From Rhodocyclales bacterium (GTDB taxonomy: Bacteria > Pseudomonadota > Gammaproteobacteria > Burkholderiales > Rhodocyclaceae), in the NCBI GenBank assembly GCA_026399435.1, contig JAPLQX010000026.1, positions 1 through 35,967 of the forward strand: a stretch of 35,967 bases of DNA. Reading direction: 5' to 3'. The stretch's first letter is position 1. Each line of letters begins with the position of its first letter. A model generated the notes under the pieces. The model saw only the letters and a list, made by a program, of their open reading frames with translations. It did no database searches and was not told the DNA's origin. Positions 17,794 through 26,913 of this stretch are shown here, piece after piece. Both the position numbers and the translations under genes were made by a program.

Positions 17794-19104
17794 TTAGGCC
17801 GAACGGCCAAGCGCATGCATGGCCGCAGCAACAGTGAGGAAGGATCCGAAGGCGAGAATTCTATCATCTTCGCCCGCGTTCTCTTGCGCCCAGGCGAGTG
17901 CCGCGGCGGGCGAGGTGAACTTGCCGGCGACCGTCATTCCCTTCGCCTCCAGGCGACCCGCCAGAGAGTCGGCGCTGGCGGCACGGCGGCCTTCCAGCGT
18001 GCAGGGCAGCCAGCGCGTTACGCGCTCGCGCAGGGCGTCGATCACGCCATCGATGTCCTTGTCAACGAGCATGCCGAACACGGCCCAGGTGTTGCGATGA
18101 AAGCTCATGTCGCCCAGATTGGCGGCGAGCACCCGGGCGGCCTGCGGATTGTGGGCAACATCCAGCACCACCGCCGGGCGCCCGGGCAGGACCTGAAAAC
18201 GTCCCGCCAGTTCGACCGCGATCAAGCCCTGGCGGATATCTTTCATCGCCACCGGCAAAGCCTGGTGCAGCGCATCGAGTGCGGCGAGAGCGCAAGCCGC
18301 GTTGGCCAGCTGCTGGCCACCACGCAGGGCCGGAAACGCCAGTCCACCACGTCGGATTTCCCCGGCGCCGGTCGGGCGCGCCCAATACAGCCACTGTTGC
18401 TCCTGTCGCAGATAACCGAAATTCTGGCCCAGGACCTGGAGCCTGGCGCCGACCGCCGCCGCGTGAGCGATCAAGGATTGCGGCGGCTGGGGATCGCCGC
18501 AGATCGCCGGGACGCCAGTGCGGAAGATTCCTGCCTTCTCGAATCCGATGGCCTCGCGGTCCGCGCCAAGGAAATCCATGTGATCCAGATCGACACCGGT
18601 AACGATGGCGCAGGCGGGTTGGTAGACATTCGTTGCGTCGAGCCGGCCACCGAGGCCGACCTCGAGAATGACGGCATCGAGATCTGCTGCGGCGAACACT
18701 TCCCACGCCGCCAGGGTGCCGAACTCGAAATAGGTCAGCGCAGCGTCGCCACGTGCCTGCTCGACGCGGGAAAACGCGGCACAGAGACTGGCGTCATCGG
18801 CGGCGACGCCATTGATCCTGACGCGCTCGTTGTAATGCAGCAGATGCGGCGAGGTATACAGCCCGACGCGATAACCAGCGGTGAGCAGAATGCGCTCCAG
18901 CATGGCGCAGGTGGAGCCCTTGCCGTTGGTGCCGCCGACCAGGATGACGGGACAGGTCTCGCGCTGCCTCAGCCGCGACTTGACGGTTGCTACGCGCTCG
19001 AGACCGAGCTCGATGCCGGCGCTGCCGCGCGGATGCAGGGCTTCGAGGTGCGCCAGCCAGCCGTCCAGGCTAGCGTCTGGCAAACCCGGCAATGGCGGCT
19101 TCAA
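17794..19104 (-). CDS. folC: Dihydrofolate synthase / folylpolyglutamate synthase
   Basis: Adds glutamate to dihydropteroate and then further glutamates to folates, in the cytoplasm. The 436-aa Mur-ligase-fold protein has the P-loop [10 protein letters not shown] (residues 56-65), [18 protein letters not shown], the Mg-binding [23 protein letters not shown] and VLDVAHNP. The start at 19104 makes an ATGA overlap with the end of accD, supporting coupling. Size is as expected. Confidence 0.97.
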   Translation of the reverse strand: MKPPLPGLPDASLDGWLAHLEALHPRGSAGIELGLERVATVKSRLRQRETCPVILVGGTNGKGSTCAMLERILLTAGYRVGLYTSPHLLHYNERVRINGVAADDASLCAAFSRVEQARGDAALTYFEFGTLAAWEVFAAADLDAVILEVGLGGRLDATNVYQPACAIVTGVDLDHMDFLGADREAIGFEKAGIFRTGVPAICGDPQPPQSLIAHAAAVGARLQVLGQNFGYLRQEQQWLYWARPTGAGEIRRGGLAFPALRGGQQLANAACALAALDALHQALPVAMKDIRQGLIAVELAGRFQVLPGRPAVVLDVAHNPQAARVLAANLGDMSFHRNTWAVFGMLVDKDIDGVIDALRERVTRWLPCTLEGRRAASADSLAGRLEAKGMTVAGKFTSPAAALAWAQENAGEDDRILAFGSFLTVAAAMHALGRSA

Positions 19105-19961
19105 ACGGCGGGGACGCGTTGCAGGAGGGTTATCAGTGACGCCAGTTTGTCGCGCAGTTGGCGCCGGTCGACGATCATGTCGATCGCGCCCTTTTCGATC
19201 AGGAATTCAGCTCGCTGGAAACCTTCGGGCAGGGTCTCGCGCACCGTCTGCTCGATCACCCGCGGCCCGGCAAAGCCGATCAGCGCGCCCGGCTCGGCTA
19301 TCACCACGTCACCGACAAAGGCGAAGGAAGCGGAAACGCCGCCCATGGTGGGATCGGTCAGCAGGGTGATGAAGGGCAGTTGATGATGTGCCAGTTGCGT
19401 CACGGCCGCAGTGGTCTTGGCCATCTGCATCAGGGAAAACAGACCCTCCTGCATGCGCGCGCCGCCCGAAGCCGTGATGCAGATGAAGGGCGCCTGCAAC
19501 TCGATCGCCGCCTTGACGCCGCGCACGAAACGCTCGCCGACCACGGCGCCCATCGAGCCGCCGAGAAACTCGAACTCGAAGCAGGCGACCACCACGGGAA
19601 CGGTCTTGATCGCGCCCTGCATCACCACCATGGCATCGGCCTCGCCGGTATCCTCGTTCGCGGCGGCCAGGCGATCCACATAGCGCTTGCTGTCCTTGAA
19701 CTTGAGCGGATCCATCGGGAGGACCTCGGTGCCGATCTCGAAGCGACCTTCGGGATCCAGCAAGGCATCGAGCCGGACCCGGGCGCGCAGCCGGAGATGG
19801 TGGGCGCACTTGGGACAGACGTTCTGGTTGTTCTCCAGATCGCTGCCGTAGAGCACCGCCTCGCAGGCCGGGCATTTGGCCCACAGTCCCTCGGGTATCG
19901 ACTTGCGCACACCTTCCGAACGCTTGATTTTCGGCGGCAGCAGTTTTTGTAGCCAGCTCAT
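19101..19961 (-). CDS. accD: Acetyl-CoA carboxylase, carboxyltransferase subunit beta
   Basis: Beta half of the carboxyltransferase that makes malonyl-CoA for fatty-acid synthesis; works with AccA. The 286-aa protein starts [15 protein letters not shown]. It has the N-terminal four-cysteine zinc ribbon (Cys30, Cys33, Cys49, Cys52; KCPACEAV and VCPKCAHH) and the crotonase-fold core with [27 protein letters not shown] and [15 protein letters not shown]. The 4-nt overlaps with trpA upstream and folC downstream place it in a tightly packed trpA-accD-folC unit, a common order in proteobacteria. Confidence 0.98.
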   Translation of the reverse strand: MSWLQKLLPPKIKRSEGVRKSIPEGLWAKCPACEAVLYGSDLENNQNVCPKCAHHLRLRARVRLDALLDPEGRFEIGTEVLPMDPLKFKDSKRYVDRLAAANEDTGEADAMVVMQGAIKTVPVVVACFEFEFLGGSMGAVVGERFVRGVKAAIELQAPFICITASGGARMQEGLFSLMQMAKTTAAVTQLAHHQLPFITLLTDPTMGGVSASFAFVGDVVIAEPGALIGFAGPRVIEQTVRETLPEGFQRAEFLIEKGAIDMIVDRRQLRDKLASLITLLQRVPAV

Positions 19962-20782
19962 GCGATGGCTCCTTGTTTGTCAGTGGCGGCATCCATTGCC
20001 GCGCGTACGCCGGAGAGAAAGCGCTGAACTCGCGCCGGCGCTTCGCCGGCGGGGGCGCTCTCGATTTCTTCGATGATACGGCTGCCGATCACCACGGCAT
20101 CAGCGACTGCGGCGATGCGCGCCGCGGCAGCGCCGTCGCGTATGCCGAAGCCGACACCGACCGGCATGCCGACCTTCTCGCGGATCAGCGGAATGCGGCG
20201 CGCGACTTCGTCCAGATCGAGATTGCCGGAGCCGGTCACGCCCTTCAGCGAGACGTAGTAGATGTAGCCGCTGCCGATCTGCGCGACTTCGGCGTAACGC
20301 TTCTCGGTAGAGGTCGGCGCCAGCAGAAAAATCGGATCGATTCCCGCCTGCTTCATCGTCGCGGAGAATCCGGCGCATTCTTCCGGCGGATAGTCGACCA
20401 CCAGCACGCCATCGACCCCGGCCTTCTTCGCATCCATGGCAAAGACGTCGACGCCATAGGCTTCGACCGGATTCGCGTAGCCCATCAGGACCACCGGCGT
20501 CGTCGCGTTCTCCTTGCGGAATTCACTCACCAGGGCCAGCACGCGACGCAAGCTCATGCCATGGGCAAGTGCCCGTTCGGATGCGCGCTGGATGGTCGGC
20601 CCGTCCGCCATCGGATCGGAAAACGGTACGCCGAGCTCGATGATGTCGGCGCCGCCCGCCACCAGTGCCCGCATCAGCGGCAGGGTAAGGTCCGGATCAG
20701 GATCACCGGCGGTAATGAAGGGGATCAGGGCCTTGCGGCCTTGTGCGGCAAGCGCGGCGAATGTGGTCGGAATGCGTGACAT
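19958..20782 (-). CDS. trpA: Tryptophan synthase alpha subunit
   Basis: Cleaves indole-3-glycerol phosphate to indole, which is channelled to the beta subunit. The 274-aa TIM barrel has the catalytic Glu49 ([12 protein letters not shown]) and Asp60 (PMADGP) at the exact Salmonella positions. Substrate loops are [25 protein letters not shown] and [10 protein letters not shown]. The frame is intact, unlike trpB, whose stop lies 12 nt upstream, and trpF. It overlaps accD by 4 nt. Confidence 0.98.
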   Translation of the reverse strand: MSRIPTTFAALAAQGRKALIPFITAGDPDPDLTLPLMRALVAGGADIIELGVPFSDPMADGPTIQRASERALAHGMSLRRVLALVSEFRKENATTPVVLMGYANPVEAYGVDVFAMDAKKAGVDGVLVVDYPPEECAGFSATMKQAGIDPIFLLAPTSTEKRYAEVAQIGSGYIYYVSLKGVTGSGNLDLDEVARRIPLIREKVGMPVGVGFGIRDGAAAARIAAVADAVVIGSRIIEEIESAPAGEAPARVQRFLSGVRAAMDAATDKQGAIA

Positions 20783-20794
20783 GGGTATGAGGAA

Positions 20795-21968
20795 TCAGAA
20801 CTGGATGCCGGACTTTTCGGCGACCGTATGCATGTCCTTGTCACCGCGGCCGGACAGATTGACCAGGAGCATCTTGTCCCTGGCCAGCGTCGGCGCGAGC
20901 TTTGCCGCATAGGCCAGCGCATGGCTGGATTCGAGCGCCGGGATGATGCCTTCGAAATGGCACAGGTCATGGAAGGCCTGCAGCGCTTCGTCATCGGTGA
21001 TCGTGACGTATTCGGCGCGACCCGAATCCGAGGCCGGCGGATATCGAGTGAGTTTCGATCACCTGTCCGTTTTCATCCTGCAGCAGGTAGGTGCGGTTGC
21101 CGTGCAGCACGCCGGAACGGCCGGCCGTCAGCGAAGCCGCATGCTTGCCGGAGTCGAGCCCGTGACCGGCGGCTTCGACACCGATCAGCTTGACGTCGGC
21201 GAGCGGAATGTAGGGATAGAAGATGCCCATCGCATTGGAGCCGCCGCCGACGCAGGCGATCACGGCATCCGGCTGGCGGCCGACAAGTTCCGGCATCTGT
21301 GTCTTGCACTCCTCGCCGATCACCGCCTGGAAATCGCGCACCATCATCGGATAGGGGTGCGGACCGGCAACGGTGCCGATGATGTAGAAGGTATTGCCGA
21401 TGTTCGTCACCCAATCGCGCATCGCCTCGTTCAGGGCGTCCTTGAGCGTCTTCGAGCCGGATTCCACCGGCACCACCTTCGCCCCCAGCAGCTTCATGCG
21501 ATAGACGTTGGCGGCCTGGCGCCTGATGTCCTCGGAGCCCATGTAGACCACGCACTCCATGCCGTAACGGGCGGCGACCGTGGCCGTGGCGACGCCATGC
21601 TGTCCGGCACCCGTTTCCGCGATCACGCGCGGCTTGCCCATGCGTCGCGCCAGCAGGGCTTGGCCGATGCAGTTGTTGATCTTGTGCGCACCGGTGTGGT
21701 TGAGATCTTCGCGCTTGAGGAATATCTGCGCACCTCCGAGCAAGCCAGACCAGCGCTTGGCGTGATAGATCGGGCTGGGCCGGCCGACATAGTGCTTGAG
21801 GTCGTATTCGTACTCCGCGCGAAACGCGGGATCGGCCTGCGCTGCGGCATACGCCTCGCGCAGTTCGGCCAGCGCCGGCATCAGGGTTTCGGCGACAAAA
21901 ACCCCGCCATAGGGACCGAAGTGGCCGCCCGCGTCGGGCAAGTTATAGGGAAGGTCCTGCATCTGCAT
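20795..21968 (-). pseudogene. trpB: Tryptophan synthase beta subunit, frame broken by a 38-nt deletion
   Basis: PLP enzyme that condenses indole with serine to form tryptophan. The start at 21968 ([15 protein letters not shown]) has GGAG six bases upstream. Residues 1-313 are normal: Lys96 (HTGAHKINN) is the PLP lysine, Glu118 (AETGAGQHG) the catalytic acid, GGGSNA the phosphate loop, each offset by 9 from Salmonella. After ETHSISAGL (to 21030) the frame is lost. It resumes one base later in another frame as [16 protein letters not shown], running to [16 protein letters not shown] and a stop at 20795. The missing piece, DYPGVGPEHAWLK in relatives, is 13 codons less one leftover G: 38 nt. Restored length would be 403 aa, which is normal. 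The lost stretch starts at the equivalent of Salmonella Asp305. As sequenced it cannot be active. Confidence 0.93.
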
Positions 21969-22558
21969 CTCGCACTCCGGCAATGAATTCGGTGATCTTT
22001 TGCGCATCCTTGATGCCGCGGGCGGCTTCCACGCCGCTGCTGACATCCACCGCCCACGGCCGCACGGCGCAGGCCGCCGGACAGAATGACGGGCAGCGGC
22101 AAGTTCCGCGGAATCAGGGTCCAGTCGAAGGTCTTGCCACCGCCGCCATAGCCCTCGACATCGGCATCCAGCAACAGGCCCGATATCCCGGGAGCCTGTG
22201 CGAATGCCGACGCGTATTCTAGCAAATCGAAACCCGGCTTCACTCGGGCCGCCTTGATCCAGGGCCGGCCGAACTGCGAACAATACGCCGCGTCTTCATC
22301 GCCGTGAAACTGCAGCAGATCCAGCGGCACCTGCGCCAGCACGGCGCGCACGGTCTCCGCTGCTTCATTGACGAAGAGCCCCACTCTGGTAACGAAAGGC
22401 GGCACATGGGCAAGCAGTTGCGCGGCCCGCTCGGGCGTTACATAGCGTGGGCTTGGCGCATAGAAAACAAAGCCGAGCGCGTCGGCGCCGGCCGTAACGG
22501 CAGCGGCCAGGTCTTCCTCGCGCGTGATGCCGCAAATCTTGATTCGGGTACGGGTCAT
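21943..22558 (-). pseudogene. trpF: Phosphoribosylanthranilate isomerase, frame broken by about 29-nt deletion
   Basis: Isomerises phosphoribosylanthranilate in tryptophan synthesis. The start [17 protein letters not shown] contains catalytic Cys9, and [20 protein letters not shown] carries the general acid Asp and the GGTG-like loop. After VILSGGL (Leu163, ending at 22070) the frame changes. The correct end, [18 protein letters not shown] ... AGPSL, is read in another frame to TAA at 21943. Relatives have about ten residues between (roughly HPENVAEAIR), part of the phosphate-binding loop; a 29-nt loss fits exactly and restores 214 aa. The 3' end overlaps the trpB start by 26 nt. It lies 4 nt downstream of truA. 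Confidence 0.9.
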
Positions 22559-22562
22559 GAGT

Positions 22563-23348
22563 TCAGGGCAGGACCAGCGCCGTCTCGCCAGCGCCGACTT
22601 TCAGTTGCCAGACCGGATCATAATCGACCCCGGCAAAATACAGCCCGCAGGCTTCGAAGGTTGGCGCGGCGTGGGCGCGGTCGCGGCCCGCGAGGAGCTC
22701 GCCGACCCACTCCGGCGCATGTGCGCCCTTGCCCACGTACACCAGCGTGCCGACAAGATTTCGCACCATGTGGTGCAGAAACGCGCTGGCCTCGAACTCG
22801 AACACCAGCAGATCGCCGTGGCGCCTCACGTCTGCACGGCGCAGGGTCTTGACCGGCGACTTGGCCTGACACTCGATGGAACGGAAGGCTGAGAAATCAT
22901 GCTCCCCCAGCAGCAAGCCCGCCGCCGCCGCCATGGTATCCGCGTCGAGCCGACGATGAAACCAGCCGACGCGGCGCGCCATCAGGCCCGGTCGTTCGGC
23001 ACGATTGAGCAGGAGATAGCGGTAGCGTCTGCCGCGCGCGGAAAAGCGGGCGTGAAATTCGCCGGACACCGGTTGCGCCCAGCGCACCGCCACGCTGTCC
23101 GGCAGATGGGCGTTGACGCCGCGGACCCAGGCGGTGTCGGGGCGCACGGCTTCGGTATCGAAATGCACCACCTGCGCGAGCGCGTGCACGCCGGCATCGG
23201 TGCGGCCGGCGCACACGACACGCGTCGGCGCATCGGCGACGATGGAAAGTGCCGATTCCAGTACGTTCTGCACTGCCCCGCCATCGGCCTGCGACTGCCA
23301 GCCGCAGAAACCCGAACCCTCGTATTCGAGTCCGAGGGCGATCCTCAT
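22563..23348 (-). CDS. truA: tRNA pseudouridine(38-40) synthase TruA
   Basis: Converts uridines 38-40 in the anticodon stem of many tRNAs to pseudouridine. The ATG at 23348 ([18 protein letters not shown]) overlaps the upstream stop as ATGA and gives 261 aa; a GTG nine bases upstream is less likely. The catalytic Asp51 lies in [15 protein letters not shown]. Other family words are [31 protein letters not shown] and [17 protein letters not shown]. The order fimV-truA-trpF is conserved in beta- and gammaproteobacteria. Confidence 0.96.
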   Translation of the reverse strand: MRIALGLEYEGSGFCGWQSQADGGAVQNVLESALSIVADAPTRVVCAGRTDAGVHALAQVVHFDTEAVRPDTAWVRGVNAHLPDSVAVRWAQPVSGEFHARFSARGRRYRYLLLNRAERPGLMARRVGWFHRRLDADTMAAAAGLLLGEHDFSAFRSIECQAKSPVKTLRRADVRRHGDLLVFEFEASAFLHHMVRNLVGTLVYVGKGAHAPEWVGELLAGRDRAHAAPTFEACGLYFAGVDYDPVWQLKVGAGETALVLP

Positions 23349-23923
23349 GTCAGCCACGCACCCAGGAGCAGTGCGCCGGTCAGGGTGCCGAGGACGAGGT
23401 CCGTCGCACCGAAAGCCGACGCCGGAAGGGTCAGCGCGCTTGCCGCGGGCGCCGCCTCGCCGCTCCCGGCATTGCGCGAGGCTTCGACCTCGTTCAGGGT
23501 CAGCGCAAGGCGCACGGCGATCCGGTCGCGGGAAATCTTCAGCAGGGCGAGCGGCGCCAGCAGCGAGCGAATGCCGGCGACCAGTTCGGGCGGCGACAAG
23601 GCCTTCAGAATCAGGGCGACCGTCGAGAGCGCGGCCAGCAGGCGTGCCAGGTTGTCGGCAGCGAGCAGCAAGCCTTCCTGTGTCGCTCCGGGAATGAGCG
23701 GCACCGGCGTCCCCGGCGTCAGCCAGCCGAACATCACCAGCATGGTCAATAACAGCCAGCGGCTGCGTCGCAGGAGCAGGCGCAAGTGGGATGACGCCGC
23801 GATCAGCGCCACCAGAGCGAGCCCCAGCGCCCCTAACAACAGGGCCGTTCCATCGCGGGAGGAGGCTGCCAGAAGTACTGCCAGGCCAAGCAGGATCAGG
23901 CTGGCGGGATGCGGATGATTCAC
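23345..23923 (-). CDS. CbiQ/EcfT-like membrane protein, possible ECF transporter T component
   Basis: A 192-aa hydrophobic protein with several membrane segments (about 6-20, 25-45, 52-70, and near the C-terminus). The middle has LLLAADNLARLLAALSTVAL, and LSPPELVAGIRSLLAPL followed by ISRDRIAVRLALTLNEVEAS resembles the coupling helices of CbiQ/EcfT proteins of vitamin and metal transporters. The start is uncertain: GTG at 23923 (VNHPHPASLILLG) has only a distant GGGAG. The gene sits between fimV and truA with an ATGA overlap to truA. No ATPase or substrate-binding partner gene is in the window, so if it is an EcfT it must use remote partners. Confidence 0.65.
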   Translation of the reverse strand: MNHPHPASLILLGLAVLLAASSRDGTALLLGALGLALVALIAASSHLRLLLRRSRWLLLTMLVMFGWLTPGTPVPLIPGATQEGLLLAADNLARLLAALSTVALILKALSPPELVAGIRSLLAPLALLKISRDRIAVRLALTLNEVEASRNAGSGEAAPAASALTLPASAFGATDLVLGTLTGALLLGAWLT

Positions 23924-23969
23924 TGGAACAGCAGCTCCCGGCGCGCAGGCGCCGGGAGCGTGTGGTTGC

Positions 23970-26705
23970 TCAGCCGAGGCTGTCAAGTTTGGCGCGGGCC
24001 GCTTTCTGCTGCGCCGGACTGCCTTCGGCCAGTGCTTCCTTGAACAGTTCGCGGGCACCGTCCTTGTCGCCCATTTCCTCGTAGGCAGCCGCCAGTTCGA
24101 GCTTGGTAGCCACTTCGGGATTGTCAGCCACGGCAGGCGCGGCGCCGGCAGGGGCCGGCGTTTCAAGTTCGAGACTGATGCCGCCGAGATCGAGCGGCGC
24201 CGCCGCCGGCGCGACCTCCAGGGCGGGGATCTCAAGGGACATCTCTGGCAGGGGCGCTGGTGCGGGCGTGCTCAGATCGAAGTCGAAATCGATGCTGCCC
24301 GAATCGGCCGGCGCAGCCGCGGGTGCTTCTGGCACAGCAGCAGGCGGAAGATCAAGCGCAGGGGCCGCGGCCGGGGTTGTCGGCATGTCGAACTCGATGT
24401 CGAGTGCCCCTGCTTCCTGCTTGACCTCAGCCGGCGCAGCGGATTCGACAGACGGCTTGGCCTCAGGTGCACCCAGGTCGAGGTCAAAATCCAGGGCCGG
24501 TTCGTGCATCGCGGCCGGCGCCGACGGGGCGCCCGCGGCTTCGGTGGTTTCGGTGGTACCAATATCGAGATCGAAGTCCACGACAGCAGGTTCGGCGGTG
24601 GCAGGAGCCGTCGGCTCCTCGGCAGCCGGCGCGGCGACGTTGAGGACGGTCGTCGCATCCATCTCCGGCGCTGCGGCAGAAGCTGCCGCCGGACTCTCGG
24701 GTGGCGCGGACGCGTAGAGGAAATTTGCCGGATCGAGGGCGGCACCCATGGCAGCCGCCTTCTCCCAGGCCTGACCCGCGCCGCCGGTCAGGACGTGCAG
24801 TTCCTTCGCCACCGACTCGAACTGGGAAACATTCTTGCGCGCGGAATAAATGTCGAGCAGTTTGGTGTGAATTGCCTGCCGCTGCGGATCTGTCTTGAGG
24901 GCCTCCAGAAGAATCTCTTCCGCCTGGGCATCACGGCCGAAGGCAAGGAAGGTATCCGCTTCAACGACCGGATCAACCGTCTCCTGATGCGCCGCCATGC
25001 CCATGGCGGTAGAGCTGAACTGGCTGGCTTCCTGCTCGCTCGGGGGAGGCGCGAGGCTTGTCGTGCTGAACACCGAGTGCGCCGAAAGATCAGATTCGGC
25101 AATGGTTGCATTGGCTTCGGCCGTCGCGGCGCGCTTCTTGCGGAGCGCCGAAATTCCGAGCCATCCGAACAGAAGTGCCAGCACGGCACCGCCACCAAAC
25201 ACCAGAGGGCCATTCTCCTCCATGAAATCCGGCTCAGGCGGGGGGGGCGGAGGAAGAGCGACTTTCTTCTTCACCTCAGGCGGCTTGGCTGCCTCATCCG
25301 GCTTCACTGCTTCCGCGGGTTTCGCAGCGCCTGCATCGGCGGGCTTTGCCACTTCGACCGACGCTGGCGCGTCTGCGGGTTTGCCGGTTTCCGCCGGTTT
25401 CGGCGGCTCGGCGGGCTTCGGTGCTTCTGCTGCCTTCGGCGTCTCCACCGGTTTCGTGGGCTCGGCAGGCTTCACCGCCGGCGCTGGCGCCTCCGGCTTC
25501 TTGACTTCCGCCGGAGCAGGTTTCGCGGCCTGGGCCTGCTTCTGCAAATCGCTGCCGGGCTGACTCTTCAGCTCGGCGAGTTTCTTCAAGTCTCTGAGAT
25601 TCTTTTCCAGTTCGGCGATGCGACTGCTGGCCTCCTTGAGTGCCCGGTCGCGCGACACCAGATCCTCTTCAAGCGCCGCAATGCGGCCCTGTAGCGGCTT
25701 GCTCTTGGCATCCTTCGCCGCTTCCGTGCGGGAAACCTCCAGCTTGTCCTTGCCCGTCGCCAATGGCGCCTTATCTTCCACTTTCGGCGCGATCTTGCCG
25801 CTGACGGCTTGCTTCGCACCCTGATCCCTGGCCGGCTCAGCCGCTGCAGCAGTTGCCAGACGCTTGCGATAGGCATTGAAATCGGCAGACTGAGCGACGA
25901 TTTCCCGGCGCGCTTCGCCGGCGGCAACCTTGCTCGCCGTCTCGGCATCGGGGATGGAAAGGATCTTGCCGACCTTGAGGCGATTCATATTGCCGGCATC
26001 AAACGCCTCCCGGTTGCTGCGGAACAGCGAAACCAGCATCTGATCGAGGCTGACGCCCTCCGGCTTTGTCTGAGCGGCGATCTTGCCTAAGGTATCGCCG
26101 ACGACAACGGCGCGCGACCCGACGGCGGTGGCGGGTTTCTCAGCCGGCTGTCTTGATTCGGGGGGACGGCTCTCGATCACCGGGCGGGTTTCCGCCGGCA
26201 TCGCCGCCGCAGGTTTTTCTGCCGGTCTGGCCATCGCGGGCTCGGCCCTGACCTCGGGTGCCGCAATCGGCGCCGGAGCCGCTTTCGCGGCTAAATCTGG
26301 CGGATCAAGCAGGAAGGTGTACTCCCGGACCAGCCGTCCCGAAGCCCAACTCAATTCGACCAGCATGTCGATGAACGGCTCGTTCAATGGCCGATCCGTG
26401 CTCAGCTCAAGGTAGCGGCGACCACCGCGCTCCTTGATATCGCGAGAAAAACGCAGAGAGGCCAAGGCCGGCGAATATTCAATTCCTGCCTGGCGGAAGG
26501 CCTCGGCAGCCGCTACCTTGGCTACCAGCGAGACCGCTTCGTCGCGGCTCGCGGTGACTTCGAGTTCGGCCTTGAGTGGCTGTCCCAGCGCCGAAAGTAC
26601 GGTGATCTTTCCCAGTCCGGCAGCATGTGCCGCGAAAGGCATGAGGGCAATCGCCGTCGCTATGACGGTGGCCTTGAGACGGTTTCGCTTGTCAGTATTG
26701 GGCAC
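23970..26705 (-). CDS. fimV: FimV-like peptidoglycan-binding protein
   Basis: Large inner-membrane and periplasmic scaffold; in Pseudomonas FimV is needed for twitching motility and pole organisation. About 911 aa. I prefer GTG at 26705 because GGGAG lies 5 nt upstream; an ATG at 26732 lacks a ribosome site. In order: signal-like segment (ATVIATAIALMPFAAHAAG), FimV N-domain (GKITVLSALGQPLKAELEV ... RRYLELSTDRPLNEPF), LysM-like region (VVVGDTLGKIAAQ), coiled coil (about 345-400), and a Pro/Ala/Lys-rich linker. One membrane helix follows (LVFGGGAVLALLFGWLGISA), then an acidic cytoplasmic tail with repeated DFDLDLG-type words, and a C-terminal FimV motif with ATKLELAAAYEEMGDKDGAR. Long Ala-rich stretches make domain limits approximate. 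Confidence 0.9.
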   Translation of the reverse strand: MPNTDKRNRLKATVIATAIALMPFAAHAAGLGKITVLSALGQPLKAELEVTASRDEAVSLVAKVAAAEAFRQAGIEYSPALASLRFSRDIKERGGRRYLELSTDRPLNEPFIDMLVELSWASGRLVREYTFLLDPPDLAAKAAPAPIAAPEVRAEPAMARPAEKPAAAMPAETRPVIESRPPESRQPAEKPATAVGSRAVVVGDTLGKIAAQTKPEGVSLDQMLVSLFRSNREAFDAGNMNRLKVGKILSIPDAETASKVAAGEARREIVAQSADFNAYRKRLATAAAAEPARDQGAKQAVSGKIAPKVEDKAPLATGKDKLEVSRTEAAKDAKSKPLQGRIAALEEDLVSRDRALKEASSRIAELEKNLRDLKKLAELKSQPGSDLQKQAQAAKPAPAEVKKPEAPAPAVKPAEPTKPVETPKAAEAPKPAEPPKPAETGKPADAPASVEVAKPADAGAAKPAEAVKPDEAAKPPEVKKKVALPPPPPPEPDFMEENGPLVFGGGAVLALLFGWLGISALRKKRAATAEANATIAESDLSAHSVFSTTSLAPPPSEQEASQFSSTAMGMAAHQETVDPVVEADTFLAFGRDAQAEEILLEALKTDPQRQAIHTKLLDIYSARKNVSQFESVAKELHVLTGGAGQAWEKAAAMGAALDPANFLYASAPPESPAAASAAAPEMDATTVLNVAAPAAEEPTAPATAEPAVVDFDLDIGTTETTEAAGAPSAPAAMHEPALDFDLDLGAPEAKPSVESAAPAEVKQEAGALDIEFDMPTTPAAAPALDLPPAAVPEAPAAAPADSGSIDFDFDLSTPAPAPLPEMSLEIPALEVAPAAAPLDLGGISLELETPAPAGAAPAVADNPEVATKLELAAAYEEMGDKDGARELFKEALAEGSPAQQKAARAKLDSLG

Positions 26706-26745
26706 TGTGACTCCCGACGGGCTTTTTATCATGGTATCAAAAAGA

Positions 26746-26843
26746 AGTTTCAGTGGAGGCTAACGCCGGCTCTGTGTCTCCGCAGAAAGCGGGGACGGTA
26801 TCCCCTGCGGATTTCGGCGTTAAGCGCAGCGGCCGTAACTAAA
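26746..26843 (+). repeat. Dispersed palindromic element, copy B (98 bp)
   Basis: Same layout as copy A: AGTTTCAG, four bases, GGCTAACGCC, a loop, then the identical 29-bp right block (26815-26843). Here the loop is long and itself folds: TCCGCA pairs with TGCGGA and GGGGA with TCCCC. It occupies most of the 208-nt gap between asd and fimV, in the leader of fimV on the minus strand. Nothing else is recognisable in this gap. Confidence 0.85.
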
Positions 26844-26913
26844 ATAACATCATGGTGTTAGCGATGCAAGCTCAACCTTCCCATCACATTCAGGTCGCAT
26901 CCGGCGCGCGGCT

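Noticed and set aside
17770..19383. Long plus-strand open frame (537 codons) opposite folC and accD
   Set aside because: Shadow of folC and accD, whose motifs are unmistakable on the minus strand.
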